Of a stretch of 64,000 nt of DNA, positions 1 through 8,187 are shown piece by piece. The stretch comes from Urechidicola croceus (GTDB lineage Bacteria; Bacteroidota; Bacteroidia; Flavobacteriales; Flavobacteriaceae). Numbering within the stretch: the first letter of the stretch is position 1; every line of letters begins with the position of its first letter. Made by a program: the position numbers and the translations under genes. A model generated the notes under the pieces. That model searched no databases. It saw only the letters and a list, made by a program, of their open reading frames with translations, and was not told the DNA's origin. Location of the stretch: the NCBI GenBank assembly GCA_905181865.1, contig CAJIZG010000003.1, forward strand, positions 761,001 to 825,000. The letters are read 5' to 3'.

Positions 1-393
1 GCCTGTTCAATTGCAAATGCACACGAATTCATTAAAGATTTACCACAACAATACGATACCAATATTGGTGATAGTGGAAATTCTTTATCAGGCGGACAAA
101 AGCAGCGTCTTTCTATTGCAAGAGCAGTTTTAAAAAATCCTCCTATTATGATTTTGGATGAAGCAACATCCGCTTTAGATACGGAAAGCGAGCGACTCGT
201 TCAACTTGCATTGGAAAACATGATGCAAAATAGAACCTCTTTAGTCATTGCACATAGACTCTCCACTATTCAAAAGGCCGATTTAATTTTGGTACTACAA
301 AAAGGAGTTATCGTTGAGCAAGGCAAACATGATGAACTTTTAGCTTTAAATGGAACCTATCATAAGTTAGTCAATATGCAATCTTTAGCTTAG
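1..393 (+). CDS. ABC transporter ATP-binding domain, C-terminal end (5' partial)
   Basis: The reading frame is open from the first base, so the gene starts outside the window and only its last 130 residues are visible. They form the second half of an ABC nucleotide-binding domain: the signature LSGGQKQR (visible residues 29-36), the Walker B strand ending in ILDEA (51-55), the D-loop SALD and the switch histidine in VIAHRLS (His85). The short tail after the domain fits the MsbA/exporter type with a fused membrane domain, which would transport lipids or drugs across the inner membrane. The substrate cannot be told from this part. It converges on the gene that follows. Confidence 0.9.
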   Translation, partial: ACSIANAHEFIKDLPQQYDTNIGDSGNSLSGGQKQRLSIARAVLKNPPIMILDEATSALDTESERLVQLALENMMQNRTSLVIAHRLSTIQKADLILVLQKGVIVEQGKHDELLALNGTYHKLVNMQSLA

Positions 394-450
394 CAAGAGC
401 ACCAAAAAATGTAGGTTATTTCAGAAGTAAAAAAATGAAAATCGAAATTT

Positions 451-1872
451 TTATAAATCAGTTAGTTCTTTATTTAGACCTAAACTTTCTGCTTTATCTA
501 ACATAAATTGATAGGCTTCCTTGTAATCATTGGCTATTTCACCTTCTAATATCGCTTCTTTAATAGCATCCTTAATTTGCCCTATTTCTCTGCAAGGTTT
601 TAAATTAAAGGTTTCCATAATTAACTCACCAGAAATTGGAGGTTGAAAATTACGTACTTGATCCCGTTCTTCAACTTCTTTGATTTTTCCTCTAACAATC
701 TCAAAATTACTATGATAACGATTAAATTTTTTCGGATTCTTTGTAGTGATGTCTGCTTCACATAAAGTCATTAAACTGTCAATATCTTCCCCCGCATCAA
801 AAACCAAACGTCTCACCGCTGAATCTGTAACCTCCGTCGCCAGTACAATTGGTCGAGAACTTAATAACACCATTTTCTGAACAAATTTCATCTTGTTATT
901 TAGGGGCATTCTTAGCCTTTTAAAAAGTTTAAATACCATTTTTGAACCTACAAATTCATGAGCATGAAAAGTCCAACCAATTGTTTTATGAAATTTCTTT
1001 GTGGGTGCTTTTCCAATATCATGTAATAAAGCCGCCCATCGTAACCAAACATCCTTTGTATGTTTAGAAATATTATCTACCACTTCTAACGTATGGTAGA
1101 AATTATCTTTATGCTTTTGTCCTTCTACTTCTTCAACACCCTTTAATGCCGTTAATTCCGGTAATATTTGCTCTAATAAGTTCGCTTTTTCTAACAACAG
1201 AAAACCGGTAGAAGGAATAGGAGAACTCATTATTTTCTGTAATTCATCTACAATCCTTTCACGTGTAATAATTTTTAACCGATTTGAATTATCTACGATC
1301 GCTTTCAATGAAGACTCTTCAATTACAAAATCTAACTGAGTAGCAAAACGAATGGCTCTCATCATCCTTAAGGGATCATCAGAATAAGTAATACTTGGCT
1401 CCAAAGGTGTTCTAATTATACCCCTACGCATATCTTTCAAGCCATTAAAAGGATCTAACAGTTCCCCTATTGTGTCTTTATTTAAACTAATAGCTAGGGC
1501 GTTAATTGTGAAATCTCTTCTGTCTTGATCCTCCTCTAAGGTTCCATTTTCAACAATTGGGTTCCTCGTATCTAAAGTATAGGATTCTTTACGTGCTCCT
1601 ACAAATTCAACTTCAATATCTTCAAATCGAAGCATAGCCGTTCCATAGGTTTTAAATACCTGAACCTTTGGTTGGTTGGGTAATAAATTCGCCACTTTTT
1701 TAGCGAGCTCTATCCCACTGCCAACAGTTACAATATCGATGTCCTTAGCAGAACCTCGTTCTAAAATAAAATCTCGAACAAATCCTCCAATAACAAACGA
1801 TTGAATACCTAAGGCTTCAGAAGCCTGAGTAATAAAATTAAAAATAGGATGCTTAATTGCGTTTTGATACAT
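451..1872 (-). CDS. cca: CCA tRNA nucleotidyltransferase / poly(A) polymerase family with HD domain
   Basis: A 473-residue protein expected to add or repair the 3' CCA end of tRNAs. The N-terminal nucleotidyltransferase head has GGFVRD (29-34) and the metal-binding pair in DIDIV (44-48), followed by the usual RRDFTINAL motif near residue 120 and an RNA-binding middle region. An HD phosphohydrolase domain follows (LLHDIGKAP, near residue 285). The length is normal for the bacterial two-domain type. It lies 10 bases downstream of the TsaC gene on the same strand and is probably co-transcribed with it, so two tRNA-maturation enzymes are neighbours. Telling cca from pcnB by sequence alone is hard, but most Bacteroidota carry this gene as cca. 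Confidence 0.85.
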   Translation of the reverse strand: MYQNAIKHPIFNFITQASEALGIQSFVIGGFVRDFILERGSAKDIDIVTVGSGIELAKKVANLLPNQPKVQVFKTYGTAMLRFEDIEVEFVGARKESYTLDTRNPIVENGTLEEDQDRRDFTINALAISLNKDTIGELLDPFNGLKDMRRGIIRTPLEPSITYSDDPLRMMRAIRFATQLDFVIEESSLKAIVDNSNRLKIITRERIVDELQKIMSSPIPSTGFLLLEKANLLEQILPELTALKGVEEVEGQKHKDNFYHTLEVVDNISKHTKDVWLRWAALLHDIGKAPTKKFHKTIGWTFHAHEFVGSKMVFKLFKRLRMPLNNKMKFVQKMVLLSSRPIVLATEVTDSAVRRLVFDAGEDIDSLMTLCEADITTKNPKKFNRYHSNFEIVRGKIKEVEERDQVRNFQPPISGELIMETFNLKPCREIGQIKDAIKEAILEGEIANDYKEAYQFMLDKAESLGLNKELTDL

Positions 1873-1882
1873 TACTTCTTTT

Positions 1883-2440
1883 TTATACTCTTATCGTTTC
1901 TATGGTTCCATCCCTAGTAACTTTAATTATACTCGATGGAATCTCGCTACTTGAATGGTTTGGTAAATTTACAACATAGTCTGCGCCTTCCAAAATATCA
2001 TTTTGAATTTCAGAAAAACTTTTTGGTGTTGAACTTCCACTCACATTTGCCGAAGTTGAAACAATAGGTTTCTTAAATTGTTTTAATAATTCTTGACAAA
2101 AAGAATCTTTAACTATGCGAATAGCAATTGTATTATCCTTTGCTATACAATTTTTTGCAATATTAGTGGGATTTGAATAAATTACTGTAGTTGGTTTAAT
2201 AAAGGTATATAAACTCCTTTCTACGCTAGATGGAATAGCCACATAATTTTTAAGCATTTCAACATCTGAAACTAATAGAATTAGGCTTTTAGATTCGTTT
2301 CTCTTTTTTAATTGAAAAACTTTTTCAACTGCAGCCTCGCAAGTTGCATCGCATCCTATCCCCCAAATAGTATCTGTAGGATATACGATTGTTCCTTTAT
2401 TATTGAGTAATTTTAATGAACGTTTAACCTCAAAATTCAT
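1883..2440 (-). CDS. L-threonylcarbamoyladenylate synthase (TsaC/YrdC family)
   Basis: This enzyme makes threonylcarbamoyl-AMP from threonine, bicarbonate and ATP, the first step of t6A37 modification of ANN-decoding tRNAs. The YrdC core is clear: YPTDTIWGIGCDA near the N-terminus, the basic stretch KKRNESKSL, and STSANVSG near residue 135. The protein lacks the extra Sua5 domain. An upstream ATG at 2458 would overlap the preceding gene by 14 bases. The ATG at 2440 gives the family-typical start MNFEVKRS and a 4-base gap, so it is preferred. The gene sits between a glycerophosphotransferase-like gene and cca on the same strand. Confidence 0.88.
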   Translation of the reverse strand: MNFEVKRSLKLLNNKGTIVYPTDTIWGIGCDATCEAAVEKVFQLKKRNESKSLILLVSDVEMLKNYVAIPSSVERSLYTFIKPTTVIYSNPTNIAKNCIAKDNTIAIRIVKDSFCQELLKQFKKPIVSTSANVSGSSTPKSFSEIQNDILEGADYVVNLPNHSSSEIPSSIIKVTRDGTIETIRV

Positions 2441-2444
2441 ATTT

Positions 2445-3482
2445 CTAATATTTACCAAACATTTTATTCATTTTTCGTCGTCTCAACCAAGATAATTTTC
2501 GACTTTCTGGAACTTCATTTTCTTCGAGATAAACCAGTGCAGCATCAATCATTCTTACAGCAGATTTACCGTCATTATATGGATGATAATCACTATAAAC
2601 TTCTTTTCTTAGGGACTTAAAAGAGTCCTCCTCGAGATTAGATGTCACTTTTTCTACTAAATGATTATATTCTAATGAATCATCCCACTTAATAATTTTC
2701 GAATTATTCTTGAAGGTAATCGCTGGTTTATCTAAAAATAAAAATTCGTATACTACTGAAGACGTATCACTTACCAAAATATCTGCCATTAACAAAAACT
2801 TTATAACATCCTTTTCACTTTGAAATAGTATAGCGTCATTGAATACTGCCAATTTTTTATATTTGTCAATCAACTCAACAGGCATTAAGTCATGAAACTT
2901 AATTAAAATTAAATAATTATCATCCTCAGAAAGACGCTTAATCTCTTTATATAAGTACGGTGCTGAAGTAAAAGCAGGTGAAAACGTAGGTGCATATAAA
3001 ACAATTTTTTTTGCTTGATGCTTTTCTAACAACTGTTGCTTTTCATTCTCATATTTCTTGGCATCCTTTCCAAAAACATCTAATTTACACCAACCAGTTT
3101 CGACCACTTCGAAATTTTTGTGTTTTTCACTTAATTTCTTAAATCTATTTGTATAGAAAGGACCGGGTGTAAAATAAAGATCAAAATAATCTCTAATTCT
3201 AAAATACCTTTTTTTTTCGGCAGCCAACCCATGAAAAACTTGAATTTTTAGACCTCTTAAATAATGTGGAACTTCATTCCCTGGAACAAAAATTACGTCA
3301 GCCTTAAATGAAATTAGTTCCTTCATATCTGAAGTTACGTTTTCATCATCGTATGGAAATCTATCTACTATGGATGCACAAACAAACCATAAATAATCAT
3401 AATTCCTTTCGACTAATTCGTCTTTTATTGACTTTAATATTCCAAATGAATAAGGGTTTTTACAAAATAAAACGACCTTCAT
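2445..3482 (-). CDS. CDP-glycerol glycerophosphotransferase family protein
   Basis: A 345-residue cytosolic or membrane-associated glycosyltransferase-B-like protein. Features of the TagB/TagF-type family are VFHGLAAEKK near residue 85, YAPTFSPAF near 165, ILIKFHDLMP near 195 and SDTSSVVYEFLFLDKP near 240, the last being the usual donor-binding region. Gram-negative members are thought to transfer polyol or glycerol phosphates, or other groups, onto surface polysaccharides; the actual substrate is unknown. There is no signal peptide. It is the first gene of a minus-strand run with tsaC and cca. The association with tRNA genes looks positional rather than functional. Confidence 0.75.
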   Translation of the reverse strand: MKVVLFCKNPYSFGILKSIKDELVERNYDYLWFVCASIVDRFPYDDENVTSDMKELISFKADVIFVPGNEVPHYLRGLKIQVFHGLAAEKKRYFRIRDYFDLYFTPGPFYTNRFKKLSEKHKNFEVVETGWCKLDVFGKDAKKYENEKQQLLEKHQAKKIVLYAPTFSPAFTSAPYLYKEIKRLSEDDNYLILIKFHDLMPVELIDKYKKLAVFNDAILFQSEKDVIKFLLMADILVSDTSSVVYEFLFLDKPAITFKNNSKIIKWDDSLEYNHLVEKVTSNLEEDSFKSLRKEVYSDYHPYNDGKSAVRMIDAALVYLEENEVPESRKLSWLRRRKMNKMFGKY

Positions 3483-3717
3483 ACTAACAATTATTTAAAA
3501 CTAGTGCTCCTATTTACAATACAAATCCAAGTGTTTTTAGCGAAATTCATGGCAAAATTCTTTTGACTTTAAAACTCATAAAGAACAAGTTGAATTAAAT
3601 GAATCGTATCGCTATTCTTTAATTTAATCGTTTTATATGATAAGAATTAATTACTAAAAAATCATTTATTATACTAATAAGATTGAAGTAATAACAATTC
3701 TTTTTCACAGATAGCAG

Positions 3718-4533
3718 TTAAACGGCTACATTATTCTCACGTAATGCATCGTTCAACGATGTTTTTTTGTTGGTACTCTCTTTACGTTTACCAATGATAA
3801 TTGCACATGGAACATTATACGTTCCCGCCTTAAACTTTTTCGGATAAGATCCTGGAATCACAACCGAACGTGCAGGCACTAAACCTTTCATCTCTATAGG
3901 CTCATCTCCGGTAACATCAATAATCTTCGTACTCATTGTCAATACTACATTCGCACCTAATACCGCTTCTTTCTCTACGCGAACACCTTCCACAACTATA
4001 CATCTTGACCCTACAAAAACATCATCTTCAATAATTACTGGTGCCGCTTGAAGAGGTTCTAAAACTCCTCCAATACCTACTCCTCCACTTAAATGCACAT
4101 TCTTGCCAATTTGCGCACAACTACCAACGGTAGCCCATGTATCCACCATCGTCCCCTTATCTACGTAGGCGCCAATATTTACATAACATGGCATTAAAAT
4201 AGTCCCAGATGATATATAAGATCCATGTCTTGCAACTGCATTAGGTACAACTCGAATACCCCTTTCAGCATAGTTTCTTTTTAATGGAATTTTATCGTGA
4301 TACTCAAATATACCAACCTCAAAAGTTTCCATTTTTTGAATAGGGAAATACATCACAACTGCTTTCTTAATCCATTCATTCACTTGCCAACCTCCTTCAA
4401 CTGGTTCCGCAACTCGCAATTCACCTTTATCTAATAAATCAACTACCTCTCTAATCGTGTTTTGTGTTGACGCATCCTTTAATAGTTCTCGGTTGTCCCA
4501 AGCACTTTCAATAACATTTTGTATATCTTTCAT
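3718..4533 (-). CDS. dapD: 2,3,4,5-tetrahydropyridine-2,6-dicarboxylate N-succinyltransferase
   Basis: DapD succinylates tetrahydrodipicolinate in the succinylase branch of lysine and meso-diaminopimelate synthesis. The protein shows the left-handed beta-helix of hexapeptide repeats (for example GAYVDKGTMVDTWATVGS and GGVGIGGVLEPLQAAPVII) and the C-terminal PARSVVIPGSYPK segment typical of DapD. An ATG eight codons upstream is possible, but the family starts at MKDIQN, so 4533 is chosen, giving 271 residues. It is transcribed divergently from ruvX across about 105 bases. About 235 bases without a recognisable gene lie downstream. Confidence 0.95.
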   Translation of the reverse strand: MKDIQNVIESAWDNRELLKDASTQNTIREVVDLLDKGELRVAEPVEGGWQVNEWIKKAVVMYFPIQKMETFEVGIFEYHDKIPLKRNYAERGIRVVPNAVARHGSYISSGTILMPCYVNIGAYVDKGTMVDTWATVGSCAQIGKNVHLSGGVGIGGVLEPLQAAPVIIEDDVFVGSRCIVVEGVRVEKEAVLGANVVLTMSTKIIDVTGDEPIEMKGLVPARSVVIPGSYPKKFKAGTYNVPCAIIIGKRKESTNKKTSLNDALRENNVAV

Positions 4534-4612
4534 TCTTTCTAAAAATTGGAAATACAAAGATACTTATCCACAGTAAAATCCCCTCAAAAAATCATATTTT
4601 ATTTATTAATGG

Positions 4613-4621
4613 TACTTTTGC
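4613..4621 (+). promoter_or_regulatory. Bacteroidota -7 element upstream of ruvX
   Basis: TACTTTTGC fits the Bacteroidota -7 consensus TAnnTTTGC and lies 18 bases before the ruvX start. No clear -33 TTTG is seen at the usual distance, so this is a partial promoter match. Confidence 0.45.
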
Positions 4622-4638
4622 ATTAAACTCTTTTTTTA

Positions 4639-5049
4639 ATGGCTAGAATTTTGGCGTTTGATTATGGTAAAGTTAGAACAGGAATTGCTGTTACTGATGA
4701 ATTGCAAATTATTGCCTCTGGATTAACTACCGTTAACACCAAAGAGGTATATAAATTTATTGATTCCTATTTAAAAACTGATACTGTTGAATTATTTGTT
4801 GTAGGAGAACCTAAACAAATGAATGGCCAACACAGTGAATGTGAAATTTTAATTGTACCATTTCTTAAAAAGTTAAAAAATAAATTTCCTCATATACCCA
4901 TAATTCGAATGGATGAGCGGTTTACTTCAAAAATGGCATTTAAATCAATGATTTACAGTGGTCTAGGTAAAAAAAAACGAAAAAACAAAGCCCTAGTTGA
5001 TGAAATTAGTGCCACCATTATATTGCAAACTTATTTAGATCAAACTTGA
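4639..5049 (+). CDS. ruvX: Putative Holliday junction resolvase / pre-16S rRNA nuclease (YqgF family)
   Basis: A 136-residue RNase H-fold protein of normal length for RuvX/YqgF. The family was named as a Holliday junction resolvase, and in E. coli the protein also processes the 5' end of pre-16S rRNA. Visible motifs are FDYGKVRTGIAV (first catalytic Asp at residue 8), VVGEPKQMNG (catalytic Glu) and DERFTSKMA; an Asp near the C-terminus (VDEISA) completes the acidic set. The stop overlaps the next gene by one base (TGATG), implying translational coupling to the DUF1919 gene. Confidence 0.9.
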   Translation: MARILAFDYGKVRTGIAVTDELQIIASGLTTVNTKEVYKFIDSYLKTDTVELFVVGEPKQMNGQHSECEILIVPFLKKLKNKFPHIPIIRMDERFTSKMAFKSMIYSGLGKKKRKNKALVDEISATIILQTYLDQT

Positions 5050-5744
5050 TGGAATTATTAAGAAAGTTATACGTTTTTATTCGAAGAAAATATCGTGTAT
5101 TTAATAAAAAGAAAATAGTTCTTTTAGAAAATGAAAAATTAGAAAACACGCCATTCGTAATCATTGCCGATAATTGTTGGGGAGGCTCGGTTTATCAATG
5201 GTATGATCGCCCATATAACTCTCCTTTTGTTGGCTTAGCTATTTACGGTGACTGTTACATCAAATTAGTTTCGAAATTCGATTATTATATGTCCAAAAAA
5301 TTAGTTTTTCAAAATACGTCCAAATATCTTTTTACAGGTCGATTGTTAAATTATCCTCTGGGGCTTTTAGATGATATCGAAATCCATTTTGTACATTATA
5401 AAAACCCTGAAGAAGCGCAGGAAAAGTGGAATCGTAGAAAAGAAAGAATGCTCAAAGAAAGTAATAAAGATAATTATTTCTTTAAAATGTGTGATGAATG
5501 GAAGGCGGATAACGAAATGTTAGAAAAATTTCACCAATTACCCATTAAAAATAAAATTACCTTTGCTCAAGGAGATAAAGAAATAGTTTCAAGAAGTAAT
5601 CATATTAAAATAAAGGAGCGCCATAAACGTTTTAAAAACACCGTTCCGAATGGTGTGAAATTGTTTAAAATTTCTTTTTTATATTTTGATCTAACCGAAT
5701 GGCTTTTATCATCTAAAATGAAGCGCACGACTTTTAGAAAATAA
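5049..5744 (+). CDS. DUF1919 family protein, probable surface-polysaccharide function
   Basis: A 231-residue protein that matches, from memory, the DUF1919 family found in capsule and exopolysaccharide clusters. The hallmark is near residues 36-62: IIADNCWGGSVYQ, then YNSPFVGLAIYGDCY. No signal peptide or membrane segment is evident; the first 25 residues are basic. A TTG one codon upstream is possible, but the ATG that overlaps the ruvX stop is favoured. The biochemical role is not known. Its coupling to ruvX is probably transcriptional convenience. The family call is fairly safe, the function is inference. Confidence 0.7.
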   Translation: MELLRKLYVFIRRKYRVFNKKKIVLLENEKLENTPFVIIADNCWGGSVYQWYDRPYNSPFVGLAIYGDCYIKLVSKFDYYMSKKLVFQNTSKYLFTGRLLNYPLGLLDDIEIHFVHYKNPEEAQEKWNRRKERMLKESNKDNYFFKMCDEWKADNEMLEKFHQLPIKNKITFAQGDKEIVSRSNHIKIKERHKRFKNTVPNGVKLFKISFLYFDLTEWLLSSKMKRTTFRK

Positions 5745-5836
5745 GGCGCTAACTATTCTTTCTACAAATCTGAATATTCTGAACATCATAATTTCAAATT
5801 TTAAAATAAACCTGAATAAAATTACATCTAAAATTG

Positions 5837-5845
5837 TATTTTTGC
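5837..5845 (+). promoter_or_regulatory. Bacteroidota -7 element upstream of def
   Basis: TATTTTTGC fits TAnnTTTGC and lies 19 bases before the def ATG. It suggests that def, the DUF5606 gene and mazG form an operon separate from ruvX. The -33 element is not clear. Confidence 0.5.
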
Positions 5846-5864
5846 ACACACTAAAAAATACATA

Positions 5865-6452
5865 ATGATATTACCTGTTTTCGCTTATGGCGATCCTGTT
5901 TTAAGAAAGGTTGGCGTTGATATTGATAAAGACTATCCTAATTTAGAAGGACTTCTTGAAAATATGTGGGAAACCATGGAAAATGCCAGTGGTGTTGGAT
6001 TGGCAGCTCCTCAAATTGGAAAGGCTATTAGATTGTTTTTAGTTGACACAACTCCCTTTGCAGAAGATGATGAACTTGAGAAAAATGAAAGAATATTTTT
6101 AGCAGATTTTAAAAAGGTATTTATCAATGCTCAAATCATTGAAGAAACGGGTGATGAATGGGTTTTTAATGAAGGTTGTTTAAGTATCCCAGATGTAAGA
6201 GAAGATGTTTTTAGAAATGACACCATTACTATAGAGTATTTAAACGAAGAATTTGAACCACAGCGATCCGTTTTAAAGGGTTTAGCGGCAAGAGTCGTTC
6301 AACATGAATACGATCATATTGAAGGAGTTCTATTTACAGATAAACTATCTTCTCTTAAGAAAAGATTGATCAAAAAGAAGCTAGATAATATAACAAAAGG
6401 AAAAGTAAAAACAGATTATAGAATGCGCTTTTACAATCCGAAGAAAAAATAA
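5865..6452 (+). CDS. def: Peptide deformylase
   Basis: This iron or zinc metalloprotease removes the formyl group from the initiator methionine of nascent proteins. All three family motifs are present: GVGLAAPQIG (near residue 44), EGCLSIP (metal-ligand Cys, near 105) and QHEYDHIEG (two metal-ligand His and the catalytic Glu, near 147). The 195-residue length and the insertion before EGCLS are typical of Bacteroidota enzymes. It opens a tight run with the DUF5606 gene (4-base gap) and mazG (no gap). Confidence 0.97.
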   Translation: MILPVFAYGDPVLRKVGVDIDKDYPNLEGLLENMWETMENASGVGLAAPQIGKAIRLFLVDTTPFAEDDELEKNERIFLADFKKVFINAQIIEETGDEWVFNEGCLSIPDVREDVFRNDTITIEYLNEEFEPQRSVLKGLAARVVQHEYDHIEGVLFTDKLSSLKKRLIKKKLDNITKGKVKTDYRMRFYNPKKK

Positions 6453-6456
6453 AAAT

Positions 6457-6873
6457 ATGAGTTTAGAAAAAATTATTTCTGTTACTGGAAAACCTGGGTT
6501 ATTTGAAATTATAGCCCAATCTAAAGGGGGCGTTATTGTAGAATCTCTAATTGATAAAAAGAGATTCCCAATTAATGGAATGCACAATGTTAGTGTACTA
6601 GACAATATCGCAATCTATACCTACGAAGAAGAAGTTCCTTTAAAATTAGTTTTGAAATCAATTTTCGAAAAAGAGGAAGGTAAAGAAGGATTAAGCCCCA
6701 AAGAAAATAGTAAGAAATTAATGGCTTACTTTTCTGAAGTTTTACCGAATTACGATGACGAGCGCGTATATCCATCGAATATTAAAAAGGTACTTCAATG
6801 GTATAATTTATTGGTAAAAAATAACTTCGACTTTTCAACAATATCTGAAGAAAAAACTGAAGAACAAGCCTAA
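6457..6873 (+). CDS. DUF5606 family protein
   Basis: A 138-residue protein of a Bacteroidota family with no known function. The sequence starts MSLEKIISVTGKPGLFEI and contains GGVIVESLIDKKRFPI, which suggests a small beta-barrel domain of about 60 residues. A helical half follows, including NIKKVLQWYNLLVKN. No membrane or secretion signal is seen. It lies between def and mazG, a neighbourhood I recall as common in flavobacteria, and its TAA is directly followed by the mazG ATG. The family call is from memory; the role is open. Confidence 0.7.
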   Translation: MSLEKIISVTGKPGLFEIIAQSKGGVIVESLIDKKRFPINGMHNVSVLDNIAIYTYEEEVPLKLVLKSIFEKEEGKEGLSPKENSKKLMAYFSEVLPNYDDERVYPSNIKKVLQWYNLLVKNNFDFSTISEEKTEEQA

Positions 6874-7653
6874 ATGAACACTCGAGCGCAACAATTAGAA
6901 GCCATAGATAGATTGCTAACTATTATGGATGAGTTGCGTTTAAAATGTCCTTGGGATAAAAAGCAAACGCTACAATCATTACGTCACCTCACCATAGAAG
7001 AAACGTATGAGTTAGGTGATGCTATTTTGGACAATGACTTAAACGAAGTTAAAAAAGAACTCGGTGATTTACTGTTGCATATTGTTTTTTATGCCAAAAT
7101 AGGATCTGAAACCAATGATTTCGATATTGCAGATGTCGCGAATGAAATCTCAGAAAAATTGATTTATCGACACCCTCATATTTACGGTGACGTTGAAGTA
7201 AAGGATGAAGAAGAAGTAAAACAAAATTGGGAGAAACTAAAACTGAAAGAGGGGAAAGAATCTGTATTAGAGGGTGTCCCCAAATCTTTGCCTGCTCTAG
7301 TAAAGGCAAATAGAATACAGGATAAAGTTGCCGGAGTGGGATTTGATTGGGAAGAACCTCATCAAGTTTGGGAAAAAGTTCAGGAAGAATTGAATGAATT
7401 GAATGTAGAAATTGAAAAGGGAAATACCGATGCCATTGAAGCCGAATTTGGTGACGTATTGTTTTCTTTGATCAATTATGCACGATTTATTAAAGTGGAT
7501 CCTGAAAATGCTTTAGAACGCACCAATAAAAAATTTATTCAGCGGTTTCAATTTTTAGAAAAAGTGATCAAAGAAAAAGGCAAGGAACTTTCTGACATGA
7601 CCCTTGGTGAAATGAATGTCTATTGGGAAAAATCTAAAAAAAATTTCAAATAA
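6874..7653 (+). CDS. mazG: Nucleoside triphosphate pyrophosphohydrolase
   Basis: MazG hydrolyses NTPs and dNTPs to the monophosphate and pyrophosphate, acting as a house-cleaning enzyme and moderating stress responses. The 259-residue protein has the two tandem MazG domains of the E. coli type. The first has CPWDKKQTLQSLRHLTIEE and the metal-binding EExxE...KKELGDLL pattern (residues 25-70). The second has GFDWEEP and EAEFGDVLFSLINYAR near residue 195. The ATG abuts the stop of the DUF5606 gene, so the two are almost certainly translated from one message. Confidence 0.95.
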   Translation: MNTRAQQLEAIDRLLTIMDELRLKCPWDKKQTLQSLRHLTIEETYELGDAILDNDLNEVKKELGDLLLHIVFYAKIGSETNDFDIADVANEISEKLIYRHPHIYGDVEVKDEEEVKQNWEKLKLKEGKESVLEGVPKSLPALVKANRIQDKVAGVGFDWEEPHQVWEKVQEELNELNVEIEKGNTDAIEAEFGDVLFSLINYARFIKVDPENALERTNKKFIQRFQFLEKVIKEKGKELSDMTLGEMNVYWEKSKKNFK

Positions 7654-7732
7654 AAGATTAGTTACTTACCAAATTCAAAATACGTATATTTAAAGATTTA
7701 ATTAAATTTCCTAACGCTTTAAAAATCTTCTA

Positions 7733-8131
7733 ATGAAATTCACTAAATCACTGTTTTCACTACTGCTATTATTCGCCATACTATTAGTTTCATGTTCAAC
7801 GAATCAATCTAAAAAAATGGAAAACGCTAAAACCCTAAGACACTTGGTATTCTTTAAGTTTAAAGATTCCGCTAGTCCAGAGGAAATTAAAGTTATAAAT
7901 GATGCCTTTATTGCATTACCAGAAAGTATTCCTGTAATAAGAGATTTTGAATGGGGATTAAATAACAGTCCCGAGAACTTAAACCAAGATCTTACGCATT
8001 GTTATATGGTGACTTTTTCATCAGAAGCTGATCGCGAAATTTATCTTCCTCACCCTAGCCATAAGGCTTTCGTTGATAAACTTACACCTATACTAGACAA
8101 AGTAGTTGTCCTCGATTATTTTGCCAAATAA
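7733..8131 (+). CDS. Dabb-domain lipoprotein
   Basis: A 132-residue protein with a lipoprotein signal peptide: a hydrophobic run, then LLVSCS, with the lipobox Cys near residue 21. The rest is one Dabb (stress-responsive alpha/beta barrel, dimeric ferredoxin-like) domain. It is recognised from RHLVFFKFKD at the first strand, the central FEWGLNNSPENL, and HPSHKAFVDKLTP near the end. Dabb proteins are small dimers of mostly unknown function. The lipobox suggests the periplasm or outer membrane. It converges on lon across a shared terminator. Confidence 0.85.
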   Translation: MKFTKSLFSLLLLFAILLVSCSTNQSKKMENAKTLRHLVFFKFKDSASPEEIKVINDAFIALPESIPVIRDFEWGLNNSPENLNQDLTHCYMVTFSSEADREIYLPHPSHKAFVDKLTPILDKVVVLDYFAK

Positions 8132-8134
8132 AAC

Positions 8135-8170
8135 AAAAAATGCCATTCTTAATTCGAATGGCATTTTTTT
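8135..8170. terminator. Bidirectional intrinsic terminator between the Dabb gene and lon
   Basis: ATGCCATTC (8140-8148) pairs with GAATGGCAT (8156-8164) around a 7-base loop. An A-run lies on the left and a T-run on the right, so it can stop transcription from both converging genes. Confidence 0.85.
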
Positions 8171-8187
8171 TACTTTTAATGAGGTTC

